A DNA stretch of 64,000 nt from contig OZ038324.1 in NCBI GenBank assembly GCA_964035795.1, positions 10,698,251 to 10,762,250 of the forward strand, written 5' to 3'. Each line of letters opens with the position of its first letter. Position 1 is the stretch's first letter. This stretch comes from Pterobdella sp. o SKG-2022. Lineage: Eukaryota; Annelida; Clitellata; Hirudinida; Piscicolidae. The notes beneath the pieces were generated by a model, which searched no databases, was not told the DNA's origin, and worked only from the letters and a program-made list of their open reading frames with translations. The position numbers were made by a program, and so were the translations under genes. Positions 37,594-49,200 of the stretch are shown here, piece after piece.

Positions 37594-38361
37594 CTATGAA
37601 GAATTCTCAAGGTTCAAAATGTTCACCTATTCATGCAATTCTCTTTATGATTGCGCTTAGTTAAACACTAGAAAGACAACAAAAGACTCGCTCAAGTCGA
37701 TGCATTTTTTTTCAGTTCTTTTTTATAGGTTACAAAGCAAAGTTGCTCATAAAGGTAGAGTGCTCTTGCATAGCACCAAAAGAGAAATGAAGAGTTAACA
37801 TGTACCAGCCAATTATTTCAAAGGTTGTCTAGCAGTCTGAATACATCAACCATTTACAGCACTAACGACTGTTCTTTCAAACTCCATTCAACCGCATTAT
37901 CTGGTCTGGTGAGCATCCAGTTCTAGTAGCATTTCAACGCAACATTTTAATTTGAAAATGTCAAATTGCGTATTGAATCTTTATTGACCTTTTTCTTTTC
38001 TGAACAAATGAATGATTGTAGTTGTGGGTAATGACTCTGATTTGATTTGCATGGGTGTGGCGAATGGGCACATGGGATCGAATCCACAGGGCGAATATCG
38101 AGCCATGTGAACATTGAGTCATCATAAGATATGAAGGCAATTTATTGGGATCCAAAAAATACATTTGACTACAATTACAAAGCTTCAAGCAACAAGAAGG
38201 TTATTGTGTGAAAAAACTAACGAGTACACCACCCATTTGCTTCACTACCCTTCATCCCACATGAACATCCTCACTACCCTTCATCCCACATGGACACCCT
38301 AACTACCTCTCATCCCACATGAACACCCTCACTACCCTTCATCCCACATGGACATCTTCCA
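37594..38361. other. Spacer, ends in a 29-bp minisatellite
   Basis: No gene recognised in 37,594-38,230. From about 38,240 to 38,364 lie five 29-bp units (minus: TGTCCATGTGGGATGAAGGG plus TAGTGAGGG) that run into the stop codon of the lectin pseudogene. Confidence 0.7.
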
Positions 38362-39199
38362 TTACCCTTCAACCCACATGGACACAGGTAGCTGACATAG
38401 AGTACAAATGTTGGTTGAGCAAATCACGTCATTCACAGAAAGTTTTCTGTAGATGATGGTGCAAAAGTCCGTTGCTGGTTTGTTTGGTTCTCCTGGATTT
38501 CAGTTTATATCAGTTTCTAACATGAACTCTTCTTCGATCTCCCAGTAATATCCACCACTGTAGCGCACCAATGCTAACCAATAAGACCCACAAACTGCCA
38601 AAGTGGTTGAATATTGAATTTCAATGATAACAACGAGATGCATCTTAAAACATGAAATATACTGACATTCAAAATCTCGGATGTATCTTTCAAAAAGCAT
38701 GAGACCTTCTCCAGGTATAAATGGCAAGCACCCAGCCCAAGTAGGGAGGGTCGTGGCAGAGTTTTTTGGCTGCAGTGTAGTTTCTGTGGTTGCGGTTATG
38801 AAGGAAGCAACCGTCGACTGGAGAGAAGGGCCGGTAGCAGGCAGCTAGCGAGGTTTAATGGCGGTTGTGAATGAAGCATTTAACAGCATTAAGAAGTAAA
38901 TATTTATAAGGAACAATTCACACTTGCCCGTGTCCTTTTTGTAGTTCACCCTGGAGAATTGCACACTTGAGTGTGAAATGTTATGGTGTAGTTGGTGACA
39001 CGTCAGTAAACCTGGCACATAAGAATTCCACATGGTTAAAGCACTTTTCAAGGCATTGCAAGACACTGCTACAAGATAAAACGACATCTGGCGAGTCCTG
39101 AATACATTCGTAAGCATGGGAGTAGTAGGAGGTCAATGTGGTAGGCACTCCCACTACAGTCTAAGTCAATCTCATCACTATTACTAACAGCACCAACAT
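38362..39199 (-). pseudogene. C-type lectin copy A, pseudogene
   Basis: Paralogue of the intact lectin at 41,014-42,096. The signal sequence has a TAG where the intact copy has Trp (MRLT* against MRLIW). About 115 bp is missing from the second half of exon 2 with its splice donor: after the codons for CELFL the sequence jumps to the intron. The CTLD part has a one-base shift near 38,705 and a TGA in place of the Trp of NWHPGEPN. Several independent lesions make it a pseudogene rather than a sequencing fault. Residues such as ACYRPFSPVDGCFL and CTLCQLPVSMW remain easy to align. Confidence 0.85.
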
Positions 39200-39829
39200 T
39201 TTAGCAGGTATAAAGCTTGAAACCCTCTAACTCGCAATTTAAACTCGTATCCAAAAGACTACAAATGTGACATTACGTTGGTTACACGCTGCGCAGAATA
39301 GACTGCTTTCACAGACAAATATATCAACTGAGACATCAAATAAGGCACATGATATTGCTATAAATTTACGTTTGTGTTCCTCTCTAGTTTTTTGTGTTCC
39401 AATTTTATGACAAGTTTTCAAATTAATGAAACAATTTTTTAAACAAAAGAATTTGAGCAAACAAAGAATGGAATATATTCAACTAAAACTATCCATTCTT
39501 TTTGTGAAAATTAATTTATGATTTGAAAAGCAACAAACATGAAGAGTAAAGAGCATCAAATTCCATAACAACCCATAGCACTATATTATTATTCAACTCT
39601 TCCTTTTTTGCAACTGACCACATTCCGCAGTTCTCAATCTTTGTCACTCTATATCTCGCTCCTCCAAGCTTTCTTCTACTTCCAAAGTTTCAAGGTTTTT
39701 TTTTGCTATCTTATTCTATTCAAATATTTTCATTTTGCTGTCACTATCATTATCTGCCATTACTTCTTTAAACTTGACTTTAGACAAAGCGTTGTGGTGA
39801 AACATGGATTCGCAGAAAAGAGTCGTTAG

Positions 39830-40065
39830 ACATGGAGACACAGGTGAGACATGGGGACACAGGGAGGAAAAGTGAAACATGGGGACACAGGGAGGAGAAG
39901 TGAGACATGGGGACACAGGGAGGAGTGGTGAAACATGGGTACTCAGAGAGGAGTGGTGAGGCATGGGGACACAAAGAGGAGTGGTGAGACATGGAGATAC
40001 AGGAAAGAGTGGTGAGACATGGTGACACAGAGAGGAGTGGTGAGGCATGGAGATGGTTTTCGTTT
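39830..40065. repeat. 28-bp minisatellite, about nine units
   Basis: GGGGACACAGGGAGGAGTGG plus TGAGACAT units between lectin copies A and B, the most irregular at the right end. It lies in no exon. The long open frames over it reflect repeat composition. Confidence 0.9.
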
Positions 40066-40760
40066 AAATTCCTAGTGTTCCAGGTTAGTGGGGTTGGGCA
40101 TGAAGAGACATGAAGGGCTGATGATATTACGCTCACAAACCTTCCCCTTTATTTTGGAACTTCTTACTGTCGTGTGCGGGGAATTAGAGTAGAGCATCTA
40201 CAGTTTCTATTTTCTTAAAATTGAATTATTATTGAATAGTGTTCTTTTGAATTTAAAAGATTGACGTCTCAAGCGTTTCTCCAATCATGCCTGGCTTTGA
40301 ACTGTGTTGATCCTTGTTAAGCTTTATAAATTTTTTTGGTTTTGTTTTACCCAGGTTTTATGCTACATTGTTAGAATTCACAATATCATATTGTTGTTAG
40401 TATGTATCAATTGAAATGCAAGGAGGTATGAAAGAGCAGCTGCCTCACGCCGACAGAAAAAAATTTTAAATAACATTCAAAAGAAAGTTTAAAAAGCAGA
40501 TTACAAGAGGAATGAGGGGTTTCGAATCATTATGACTTCTAAAGACTCATGTTACTTTGCAGGAAACTTCAGTCTCTTCTACCATCTACTTGTTTCTTCT
40601 AACTATTTTTCATTTGGTCCATATTTATTCATTCATTTGACCGTTTTTTCGTTATGAATGTCAGTTAATGCAAATTTAAAAGCACAGTAGCATCACAAAG
40701 CTTCAGTAAATGAGAGTCATGGTGCTAAAACTACTATCATTCATACCACCCATTTCCTCT
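40066..40760. other. Spacer between lectin copies
   Basis: AT-rich, no coding or RNA feature recognised. Confidence 0.6.
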
Positions 40761-41030
40761 CATTAACTTCCATCCAACATGGGCACCCTCCACTACCCAT
40801 CACCCTTTATCTCACATGGATACCCTTTCCACCCATCACCCTTTATCCAACATGGGCACCCTCCACTACCCATCACCCTTTATCCCACATGGGCACCCTC
40901 CACTACCCATTACCCATTATCCCACATGGGCACCCTCAACTACCCACCACCCTTCATCCAACATGGGCACTCTCTTCTACCCATCACCCTTTATTCCATA
41001 TGGACACCCTCTACTACCCTCTGTCCCACA
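40760..41030 (-). repeat. 37-bp minisatellite containing the lectin stop codon
   Basis: On the minus strand about eight units of TGCCCATGTGGGATAAAGGG plus TGATGGGTAGTGGAGGG follow the lectin CDS. The last codons and stop (GTGGCTTTGTGGGACAGAGG then GTAG) are a diverged first unit. Confidence 0.85.
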
Positions 41031-42096
41031 AAGCCACAGAAAGCTGACAAAGGGTACATTTCTTGGCTGAGCACGGAACATCATTCATATATTGTGTTGT
41101 GTATATCTCAGAACAGTGCTCGTAAACGGGGTTGTTTGGTTCTCCTGGATGCCAATTTACACCAGAAGCAGCAATCAACTGTCTTCTTGTATCCCAGTAG
41201 TATCTTCCATCGTGCAGTACCAAAGCCACCCACGATCCTGCGCACACTGCCAATGGAACAACTGAGTACTAGACTATTAAACTTTCAAAATTTCATTTTT
41301 GAAAATATTTTACTAAACACATGATATTTTCACCAATGGTTTGAATAAAAACATAACCAAACTTTTGCCTCTGAAACAATGACTCAATCAACTGATAATT
41401 TATTAATCTAGTGAAAAAACTACTCAAAAAAATTTCGAAACGGGACAAACTAAGCAGACAGACCATGGATGTCACTGAAGTATCTTTGCAAAGAATGTCG
41501 CACCCTCCAGTCGTCCAGGACCAGCCCAGTTCCTTGATAAGGATCACCTTCACACAGTTGTTTGTTTTCTGCGTACGTGATGAGAGTTGGGTTATGCAGG
41601 AAGCAACCGTCGACTGGAGAGAAGGGCCGGTAGCAGGCAGCTAGAGGGGTTTAATGGCGGTTGTGAATGAAGCATTTAACAGCATTAAGAAGTAAATATT
41701 TATATAGAATTTGTGCTTGATGCAACTACATGCAAATGCAAAAAACCATTGTTTCTGAAACTGAAGCAGTTGAGCAGGGATGCAAGTTTGAAGACATTTC
41801 GATGCAGGAACAATTCACACTTGCCCGTGTCCTTTTTGTAGTTCACCCTGGAGAATTGCACACTTGAGTGTGAAATGTTATGGTGTAGTTGGTGACACGT
41901 CAGTTAACCTGGCACATAAGAATTCCACATGGTTAGAGCACTTTTCAAGGCATTGCAAAACACTGCTACAAGCTAAAACGACATCTGGCGAGTCTTGAAT
42001 ACATTCGTAAGCATGGGAGTGGTAGGAGGTCAATGTGGTAGGCACTCCCACTACAGTCCAAATCAGTCTCATCACTATTACCAACAGCACCAACAT
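41014..42096 (-). CDS. Secreted C-type lectin with N-terminal cysteine module, copy B, intact
   Basis: Four exons, minus strand: 41909-42096, 41747-41862, 41464-41640, 41014-41246, giving 237 residues with all phases consistent. A signal peptide (MLVLLVIVMRLIWTVVG) is followed by a cysteine-rich PAN/apple-like stretch (YECIQDS..LACSSVLQCLEKC..EFLC..KCELFLH). The C-type lectin domain follows: ACYRPFSPVDGCFL, NKQLCEGD, then WVALVLHDGRYYWD, NWHPGEPNN, NDVPC and KKCTLC. EPN together with ND suggests a mannose-type calcium site, but the ligand is unproven. The first intron is only 46 nt. It is one of three tandem copies and the only one without lesions. A role in recognition or immunity is inferred from the family alone. 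Confidence 0.85.
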
Positions 42097-43260
42097 TTTG
42101 TCGAACTTGAAATTATAGTTTCTCGTTTGTATTCATATGTTTGAGTTTATATTTTGAGGCATCAAAACTTGTACTTTGAGAGGCGTCCAATAATGCTTTG
42201 TTTGAAAAAAGTTTAAAATCATTATTTCAACACTTATCAAAATGCGTTAAAAAATTTTAAAATTTTGAGTGGAGCTTTAAATTCAACAAAAATTAAGTGC
42301 AAATCTATGAAAGCTGTTTCGCCATTGCTATAGTCACGCAATGTTGCTTTGTGTTTGGTCGTTTTCAACACATTTTGTATGCTTGCAACAGGCCACTTTA
42401 ATCTGCTCTCGTATTACATTCCGTGTGTTTTTTGTTGCCACATGTAAAATATTTTTCAAGAATTGAAGCCCTCAGAGAGCTGTTTTAAGTTTAAATTGGT
42501 GTTGAAAAGCCAATGCGGTATAAGTTATCAAAGACACTTATGACTCGTGTCTTCAAAATACATTAAAAACTTTGCATTGGAAAGAAAAAGTTTCAAACCT
42601 GCCATCTTGCAACAAAAAATTTTGTTGTTGCAAGTTTAAGGCATTCGAAGGGATTCGGGCCATGTCAATAACTCATCGTTACACACATTCCAGGATTATT
42701 ATTTTTTCAATTTTGTTTTTATTAATAAATTCTGATTTAAATGCAAAAATGGCAATTTCAAGCTTCATGCATTTGACTTGGGTAATCCAAGCGAGACGAC
42801 GTTCATGCTCTAGCGAGCTTGCAGGAGAGAAAACCATAAATTTTACTATATAGCTGCAACAAGTTATAAAACATAAAAAAATTTAAAGCGATGTTATGAT
42901 CTTTGAAAACGAGCGAAAATAAACTGAAGCAAGTAATGCCTGTCAAGCTGACAGTGTATGAGAAGGGCTACCAAGTTTCATTTTATGTGTGTTCCATTGC
43001 AATCCTTGGAATCGGCCATATCTTTCAAAATATCAGGATTGGAATGTTTTATTAAATTTTAAATGAAATCAAATTGGTTTTCAAGATAACAAAAAATTCA
43101 TAAGTTTGAGTGAGACTATGTGATTAGGTGTCCACTAGGAACACCGGCTGAAGAGGGTGGCAAATATACAACACGCATACGTCAAAGCTCAAAGCATAAT
43201 CAAACTCAATAATAAAGCTCCAATAGATGGAAAATGCATTATGCTGAAACAAGTGCACCA
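42097..43260. other. Spacer upstream of lectin B
   Basis: AT-rich. One plus-strand open frame (42,572-42,853) has no motif and no splice context. It should contain the lectin B promoter. Confidence 0.55.
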
Positions 43261-43368
43261 TCCACCACTTCTCACTAACTCTCACCCACATGGACACCCT
43301 CACTACTCCTCATCCCACATGGACCACCCACCACTTCTCACTACCCTTCATCCTACATAAACTCCCCA

Positions 43369-44345
43369 TTATTCTCTGTCCCACAAAGCCACAGGAAGCT
43401 GACAAAATCACAAAAGATTTCTGACACATCATTGAGCTGGAAGTCTTTGGCCAGAGAAGTGCAAACCTCATTCGGAAGTTTGAGGGGCTCACCCGGTAAC
43501 AAATTTAGTTCAGTTGCTAAAATAAGATATTTTTGTCCCAGTAATAGTTATCTCCTTGTCGTATCAGAGCCACCCATGTAGTTATGATGTTCCACTGGTT
43601 GGGAGTGAAGCAATGATCAGCTGAAGGATCTGTTGATAGTTGTTGAATCTGATACATCAGATCATACACAACCAACATCACAATATCACAAAAACAACGA
43701 TACTGAGCAGACAGATCATGGAAGTCACTGAAGTATCTATGCAAAGAATGTCGCACCCTCCAGTCGTCCAGGACCAGCCCAGTTCCTTGATAAAGATCAC
43801 CTTCACACAGTTGTTTGTTTTGTGCATACGTGATGAGAGTTGGGTTATATAGGAAGCAACCGTCGACTGGAGAAAAGGGCCGGTAGCAGGCAGCTAGCGA
43901 GGTTTAATGGCGGTTGTGAATGAAGCATTTAACAGCATTAAGAAGTAAATATTTATATAGAATTTGTGCTTGATGCAACTACATGCAAATGCATACACCG
44001 TTGTTCCTGGAACTGGAGCAGTTGAGCAGGGATGCAAGCTTGAAGACATTTCGATGCAGGAACAATTCACACTTGCCCGTGTCCTTTTTGTAGTTCACTC
44101 TGGGGAATTGCAAACTTGAGTGTGAAATGTTATGGTGCAGTTGGTGACACTTCAGTAAACCTGGCACATAAGAATTCCACATGGTTAGAGCACTTTTCAA
44201 GGCATTGCAAGACACTGCTACAAGATAAAACGACATCTGGCGAGTCTTGAATACATTCCTAAGCATGGAAGTGGTAAGAGGTCAATGTGGTAAACACTCC
44301 CTCTACAGTCCAAGTCAAACTCATCAATATTACTAACAGCACCAT
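43369..44345 (-). pseudogene. C-type lectin copy C, pseudogene
   Basis: Same architecture as lectin B. A TAG replaces the Tyr codon of HAYECIQ in exon 1. The donor after the first CTLD exon is changed from GGTCTGT to GATCTGT. The next exon hits a stop (NILF*) and has a frameshift before the C terminus. Exon 2 is intact and has a better donor than copy B. Degenerate copies of the lectin 3' minisatellite lie at 43,260-43,375. Confidence 0.8.
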
Positions 44346-45182
44346 AGTTATTTCTATGCAGTGAAATACTTATATACATGACTGTATTTGCAAGCGATCG
44401 TCGAAGACCTCATGTACAAGCAGTGTATTTATATTCCTGTAAAATGCTTTTAATTTCTTTTTTTGCTCTATTGTTCTCCTACTTATTTTTAATCTTTTAG
44501 ATTTTTAACTATTTTTTTTTTTTTATATCATCTTACTATATTGCCAACAAAGCATTTTCAAAGCTTCCTTTTTCGACGCCACAACAAATCAAATTCGTTA
44601 TCTCTTTTCCATGCAAAATTTTAAATTTCCAACAAAAGCATTTACTATAAAAACAAAAATGCCATATATAAAGTTTCATTCTATGCAGTTCATCAAAGAT
44701 ACTGGAAGCAATCGATTGCTGCTTGGTCAAGCAAATCCTTTGTAATGGCTCTCATCTTTATTCTGTTTTTGAAAGCATTGAAATAAGTCTTTTTTATGTA
44801 AACCATTATCCTTTTTTAAAGCTTCATCCTTTCTGAACCCAGCTGTAAGACTTTCCGTGGTTATTTGCAGAACTGAAGTTCATGTTCGACAAAGAATATA
44901 TGAATTCATATTTATAAATTATATATTTGAATAAAACTTTTGATTTTTAGTAGATGGGCGATTTTTCTTCAATAGGACTTTCTTCTTTTGAAACCCCGCA
45001 CTTAAATCATTACCACACAAAACTACGCCATGAAACCATTCATGAAAATGCCAGAACTTGTGTGAAAAATTTGAAAACAATGTGATTTTATGGGCACTTC
45101 TCGCCTTTTTGTTTGTCTCTTAAAGCTCAAATGATTTGCACAAACAAATTTGACTGTGTCTAAAACTTAACTAACACAACAG
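44346..45182. other. Divergent spacer, lectin C / metalloprotease duplicate
   Basis: AT-rich, no feature recognised. A signal-peptide exon for the truncated duplicate was looked for and not found. Confidence 0.55.
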
Positions 45183-45783
45183 GAAACCGCTTGTCTCGAA
45201 CATTCAACCTGACAACCTCTTTTAATGCCACCGTATCATTAAAACTCTCCTTGAAGAAGACAGAAACAAATGAAGATGGGCAGGTGCTGGCAACTTTTCT
45301 GGCCACCTTCACACTGCACAAAAATAAGGTGGCATAAGAAGTCCTAAGTTTGAAATAATATTTTCAAGTGTAAACTGATTAAAAAGTGGTGTCCACCCGC
45401 AGAAGGTTTGGACTTACAGGGACAAAGAAAAACAGGCCAAAGCGCTGGCAGTACAAAACAATTCTTCCACCTGCGTTGAGATCCTATCGAAAATAAGGCA
45501 CTTATTGCAGAACTCTCAAGTTGCCATGTTTATGCCATTTTCCTTGAATATATGAAGTAATCAAGTTGATGTGATGTAAGTCGTTTTTTCTTCCAATTTT
45601 ATGCAATGTTTTATGCAAAATTTATCGAACTTTTTCAATATCTTTTTATATAAAAATTAAAGAGATTAATAATAATTACACAAACGTCCTTGCTTCCACC
45701 ACCTACAGTTTGGAGAGCTCGAGCATCGACGGCATCCACTACACAATCAACCCAAACGAGTTTGAATCACAAGGAATGTTGCA
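45183..45783 (+). pseudogene. Truncated tandem copy of the metalloprotease prodomain
   Basis: The exon 45,183-45,328 is 146 nt, phase 1 to 0, exactly like exon 2 of the metalloprotease (46,438-46,583), and encodes a related beta-rich segment (FNLTTSFNATVSLKLSLKK against VPYNISKTITFNLQLVHQ). The next exon (45,403 to about 45,474; TYRDKEKQAKAL) parallels exon 3 (TYNDHDHRALF). A third piece, 45,710-45,783 (SSSIDGIHYTINPNEFES), resembles prodomain sequence, but its phase does not join. No catalytic exons follow. Probably a partial duplicate that no longer makes protease; an unusual short gene is possible. Confidence 0.55.
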
Positions 45784-46282
45784 GGTGGAAAAGAAATAGC
45801 AGATATCAGTACAAGGAAGGGCTTACAGGTTGCAGTGGCTTTCTGGTTCCGTTTCAACTTGCCTTCTCATCAGTTGAAATGCGCCTTTCAGATAAATATA
45901 TTGATTCATTTTGTTTGAGATTGCTTGTAAACATTTTCTTTAACCACATCACTCAATCCTAATGTCAAGCATAAGACAAGGACAATCATCTGAGCTTTAC
46001 AACACCCATTTAGATAGCATTTTATTTATGCTTGCTGCGTTGAGTTTCACACTTTTTTTTGATTCGAGTTAAACGTGTTTTTGTAATATCAGCTCTTTTC
46101 AACATTCTATTTCATTTTGGAACACAAAGATAAAAATAGCTCAACTGATTAGCGGGCTTAACTGATTGGAAAATGTGTGGTGCATTTAAGCTCGAGTTTG
46201 GTTGCCACATAGCAAACTTGAGAATCAATAAAGAAGTTTCTAAAAACTTGTGTTTGCAATTTTTATCTGATACAATTGCAGG

Positions 46283-49200
46283 ATGCTCAAGTTATTTCTA
46301 TTTCTCTTTTCTCTTTTGTGTCAACTCAAAGCAACAAGTTATCTTGCTTTTTCAAATTATTTTTGTTTAAATGCAACTGTTAATGAACCATCTTCACTGA
46401 TGAAAGTTTTAAATTTATTGAAAATTCCCGATGTCAGGTGGCAATTTTCCAGAAAACATCAGACTGGAAGTGCCTTACAACATCAGCAAAACCATCACCT
46501 TCAACTTGCAGCTAGTGCATCAGTCGGACACCGAGGTCGTCGAAGGAGAGTCTTCTGCCACAGTGATCCAAGCACAAAACGAAGTTGAAACTTTTTGAAT
46601 AATTGAATATTCAAGCTACACAACAACACATGATTGGAAACTTCTTTTTCCACCCAGGACCCTGCAACCTACAACGATCATGACCACAGAGCCCTTTTTA
46701 TGGTGACACGCGAGCAAGGTGTCTTTTCATACGTCAGTGCCAACTCTTTCTTTGAACTTCTATTATATTTTTCATTTTAGTTGTGCAACATTCAAGTTTT
46801 TGATTCTTCCATGTTTTATTTTTGCACCACAGTCGGGCACATTCTTTGTGAGAAAGAAGCCACATATGATATGGAGGGCTGATGACACCACTGATTTTGG
46901 CTACGGAGACTACCTAGAAAAGGAATGGTTGATATCCTTGGAAGGTGTGCAGTACAAACTGTCCAGTTACCTTTTCCCTGGGCTTGATCTCACTGATGAC
47001 GGTTGGTGCCTTGTGGCCAGTTGTAATGGCTGCAGACCAAGTTAATTTAATGAGATGCAAAAAATTTGAGACATTAAATTTAACTTTCAGAAGTGGAGAC
47101 TCCGAAAGAGGAAACGGAAAATAAAAAGAAGAACTATGTGTTTAAAGGGAAGCAGGATTTGACGATTGAAGTGATGCTTATTATCGACCACAGCACCTAC
47201 ACCAGGTCACACCCCTTCATTCACCATTCCAACAAAAAAGCTTTATGATTTATATTTTAAATGTTTCAATTGAATAATCTTGTAAAAGGAATTGCAATGT
47301 TTTGCAGGTTTTTGTTTCTACACAAAAACGAACATCAGGCCATGGCTCACATCAGATACTACTACTGCCACATCATGCTGGCGGTAGGCTAATGAAAATC
47401 TCTGATGCCCCATCAACCACTACATCAAACTCATCTATCATGACAGGTAAATGACAACTTCCAGCGGCTGAAGCATGCCAACTTTTCTCTCAGCACTGTC
47501 ACTACAGCTCTCTACGTTGCCAAGGTTGCTTCATCATGAAGCCCTTCAAGTCCTTGTACTCCCCACAAATACCACCCCATTTCGAGCTCTTGTACTTCCC
47601 ACAAATACCACCCCATTTCAAGCTCTTGTACTCCCCACAAATACCACCCTATTTCAAGCTCTTGTACTCCCCACAAATACCACCCCATTTCAAGCTCTTG
47701 TTTTTCCCACAAATACCACCCCATTTCAAGCTCTTGTATTTCCCACAAATACCACCCATATAACAGACACCCCAAGAGTCACATTTCACTAAGCTGAAAG
47801 ACGGTTTCACACAAGGAAGTTCCACGATCAACGCCATCAGTGAGTGGCTGCAGAAAATGAAACTCAAAAATACTTTCCAATGGCCCGAGTTTGATGTGGC
47901 TGTCTTGATGAACAAGTAAGGAATATAAATTAACAAAAATTTAATAATTAAAAAACAAGCGTTTCTCTATGAATAAACGTCAGAGCTAATCAAAGTGCCA
48001 TTCCAAACTCACTTCACAGCAACCCAGCCATCAGATGGATCGGTCTGGCTTCTATGTCATCTATCTGTGAGGTCTTTGCCGTGTGCCTCGTGCAACACCT
48101 CGATTCCTTCGGCCTGGTGAACACCATAACCCATGAGCTCGGTCATGTGTGAGTCTTTGATTGTTTGACATTTAAAATCTAATGTAGTTTTTGGTTGCGA
48201 CGACAAAGCTAGCTTTTCTTTAAAAAGTATTCAACATGAGTAACATTTTGAAGTTAATTATATTTCGCGAGGGTTTTTGTAAGTCAAATATAAAATAGTG
48301 TATGAAAAGTGAACTTAAACTCCTTCAAAGCATGGGTTCCTACCATGACTCCGAGGGAAACGACTGCTTGGCTGAAGATCAGCTTGTGATGGCATCTGTG
48401 TCGTTCAGCGGCTCAGATAAATACCATAACGAAGGTTTGCAGTAGCGTTCAACAATATTATTATTATTTCGAAATAAAAACAAAATTATAAATGCTAATG
48501 CCAGGGAACTTTTCGAAATGCTCGTTGGATTACTTCAACACAAGAATCCAAGTTTTGAATCAGTAGGTACCTTCATGACATTGATGCCAACAAGCACCAA
48601 ACTATTTTTTTGAATTCAATCTTTCAAAACACACAAGGTATGAGAAAAATTGTCTCTTGAACAAGCCAGCTAACCAGCACCCTCTCGACAAGGAGAGAAA
48701 CATACAAAAAGCTCTCGGGCAACATTATTCTCTCGACCAACAATGTCAAGTATTTTACGGCGATGACTCTTATTTTTGTGGAGTTGGTGGAAGTTTTTAT
48801 GAACTTAAGAACATGTGAACTTACAGCTCTGATCTCCCACAGACAGACTCTTTGGGCACTGAGTTTTGCAAGCATTTGGTTTGTTACAGTAGCAAATACG
48901 GCTACTGCCTGCCTGGCAACTCTTTTAGAGCATTTAATGGCACCTCGTGTGGAAATCGCCAGTGGTGCCAGAGGGGAGTTTGCGTGCATGATGTGAGAGC
49001 ACCCGCTATGGAAGGTTTCTTTAATTCTCACCCCTCTAATCCATTCCACTCATCTCCACGTCATTCCAATCATTCCTCTTCTCAACTCCACCTACACTTT
49101 GTTCAGAACGAGACTGCCCTTTCGGTGACACCAAAGCGCCAATTAGTGTGCCTGAAAACGAGCATTTCAAGTGCACCCAATTGACCCACCAAAACAAGAA

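Noticed and set aside
38520..38590. In-frame TGA in lectin A as selenocysteine or reassigned Trp
   Set aside because: The same copy has a TAG, a deletion and a frameshift, and other genes in the window use TGA as a normal stop (PAL, PHACTR).
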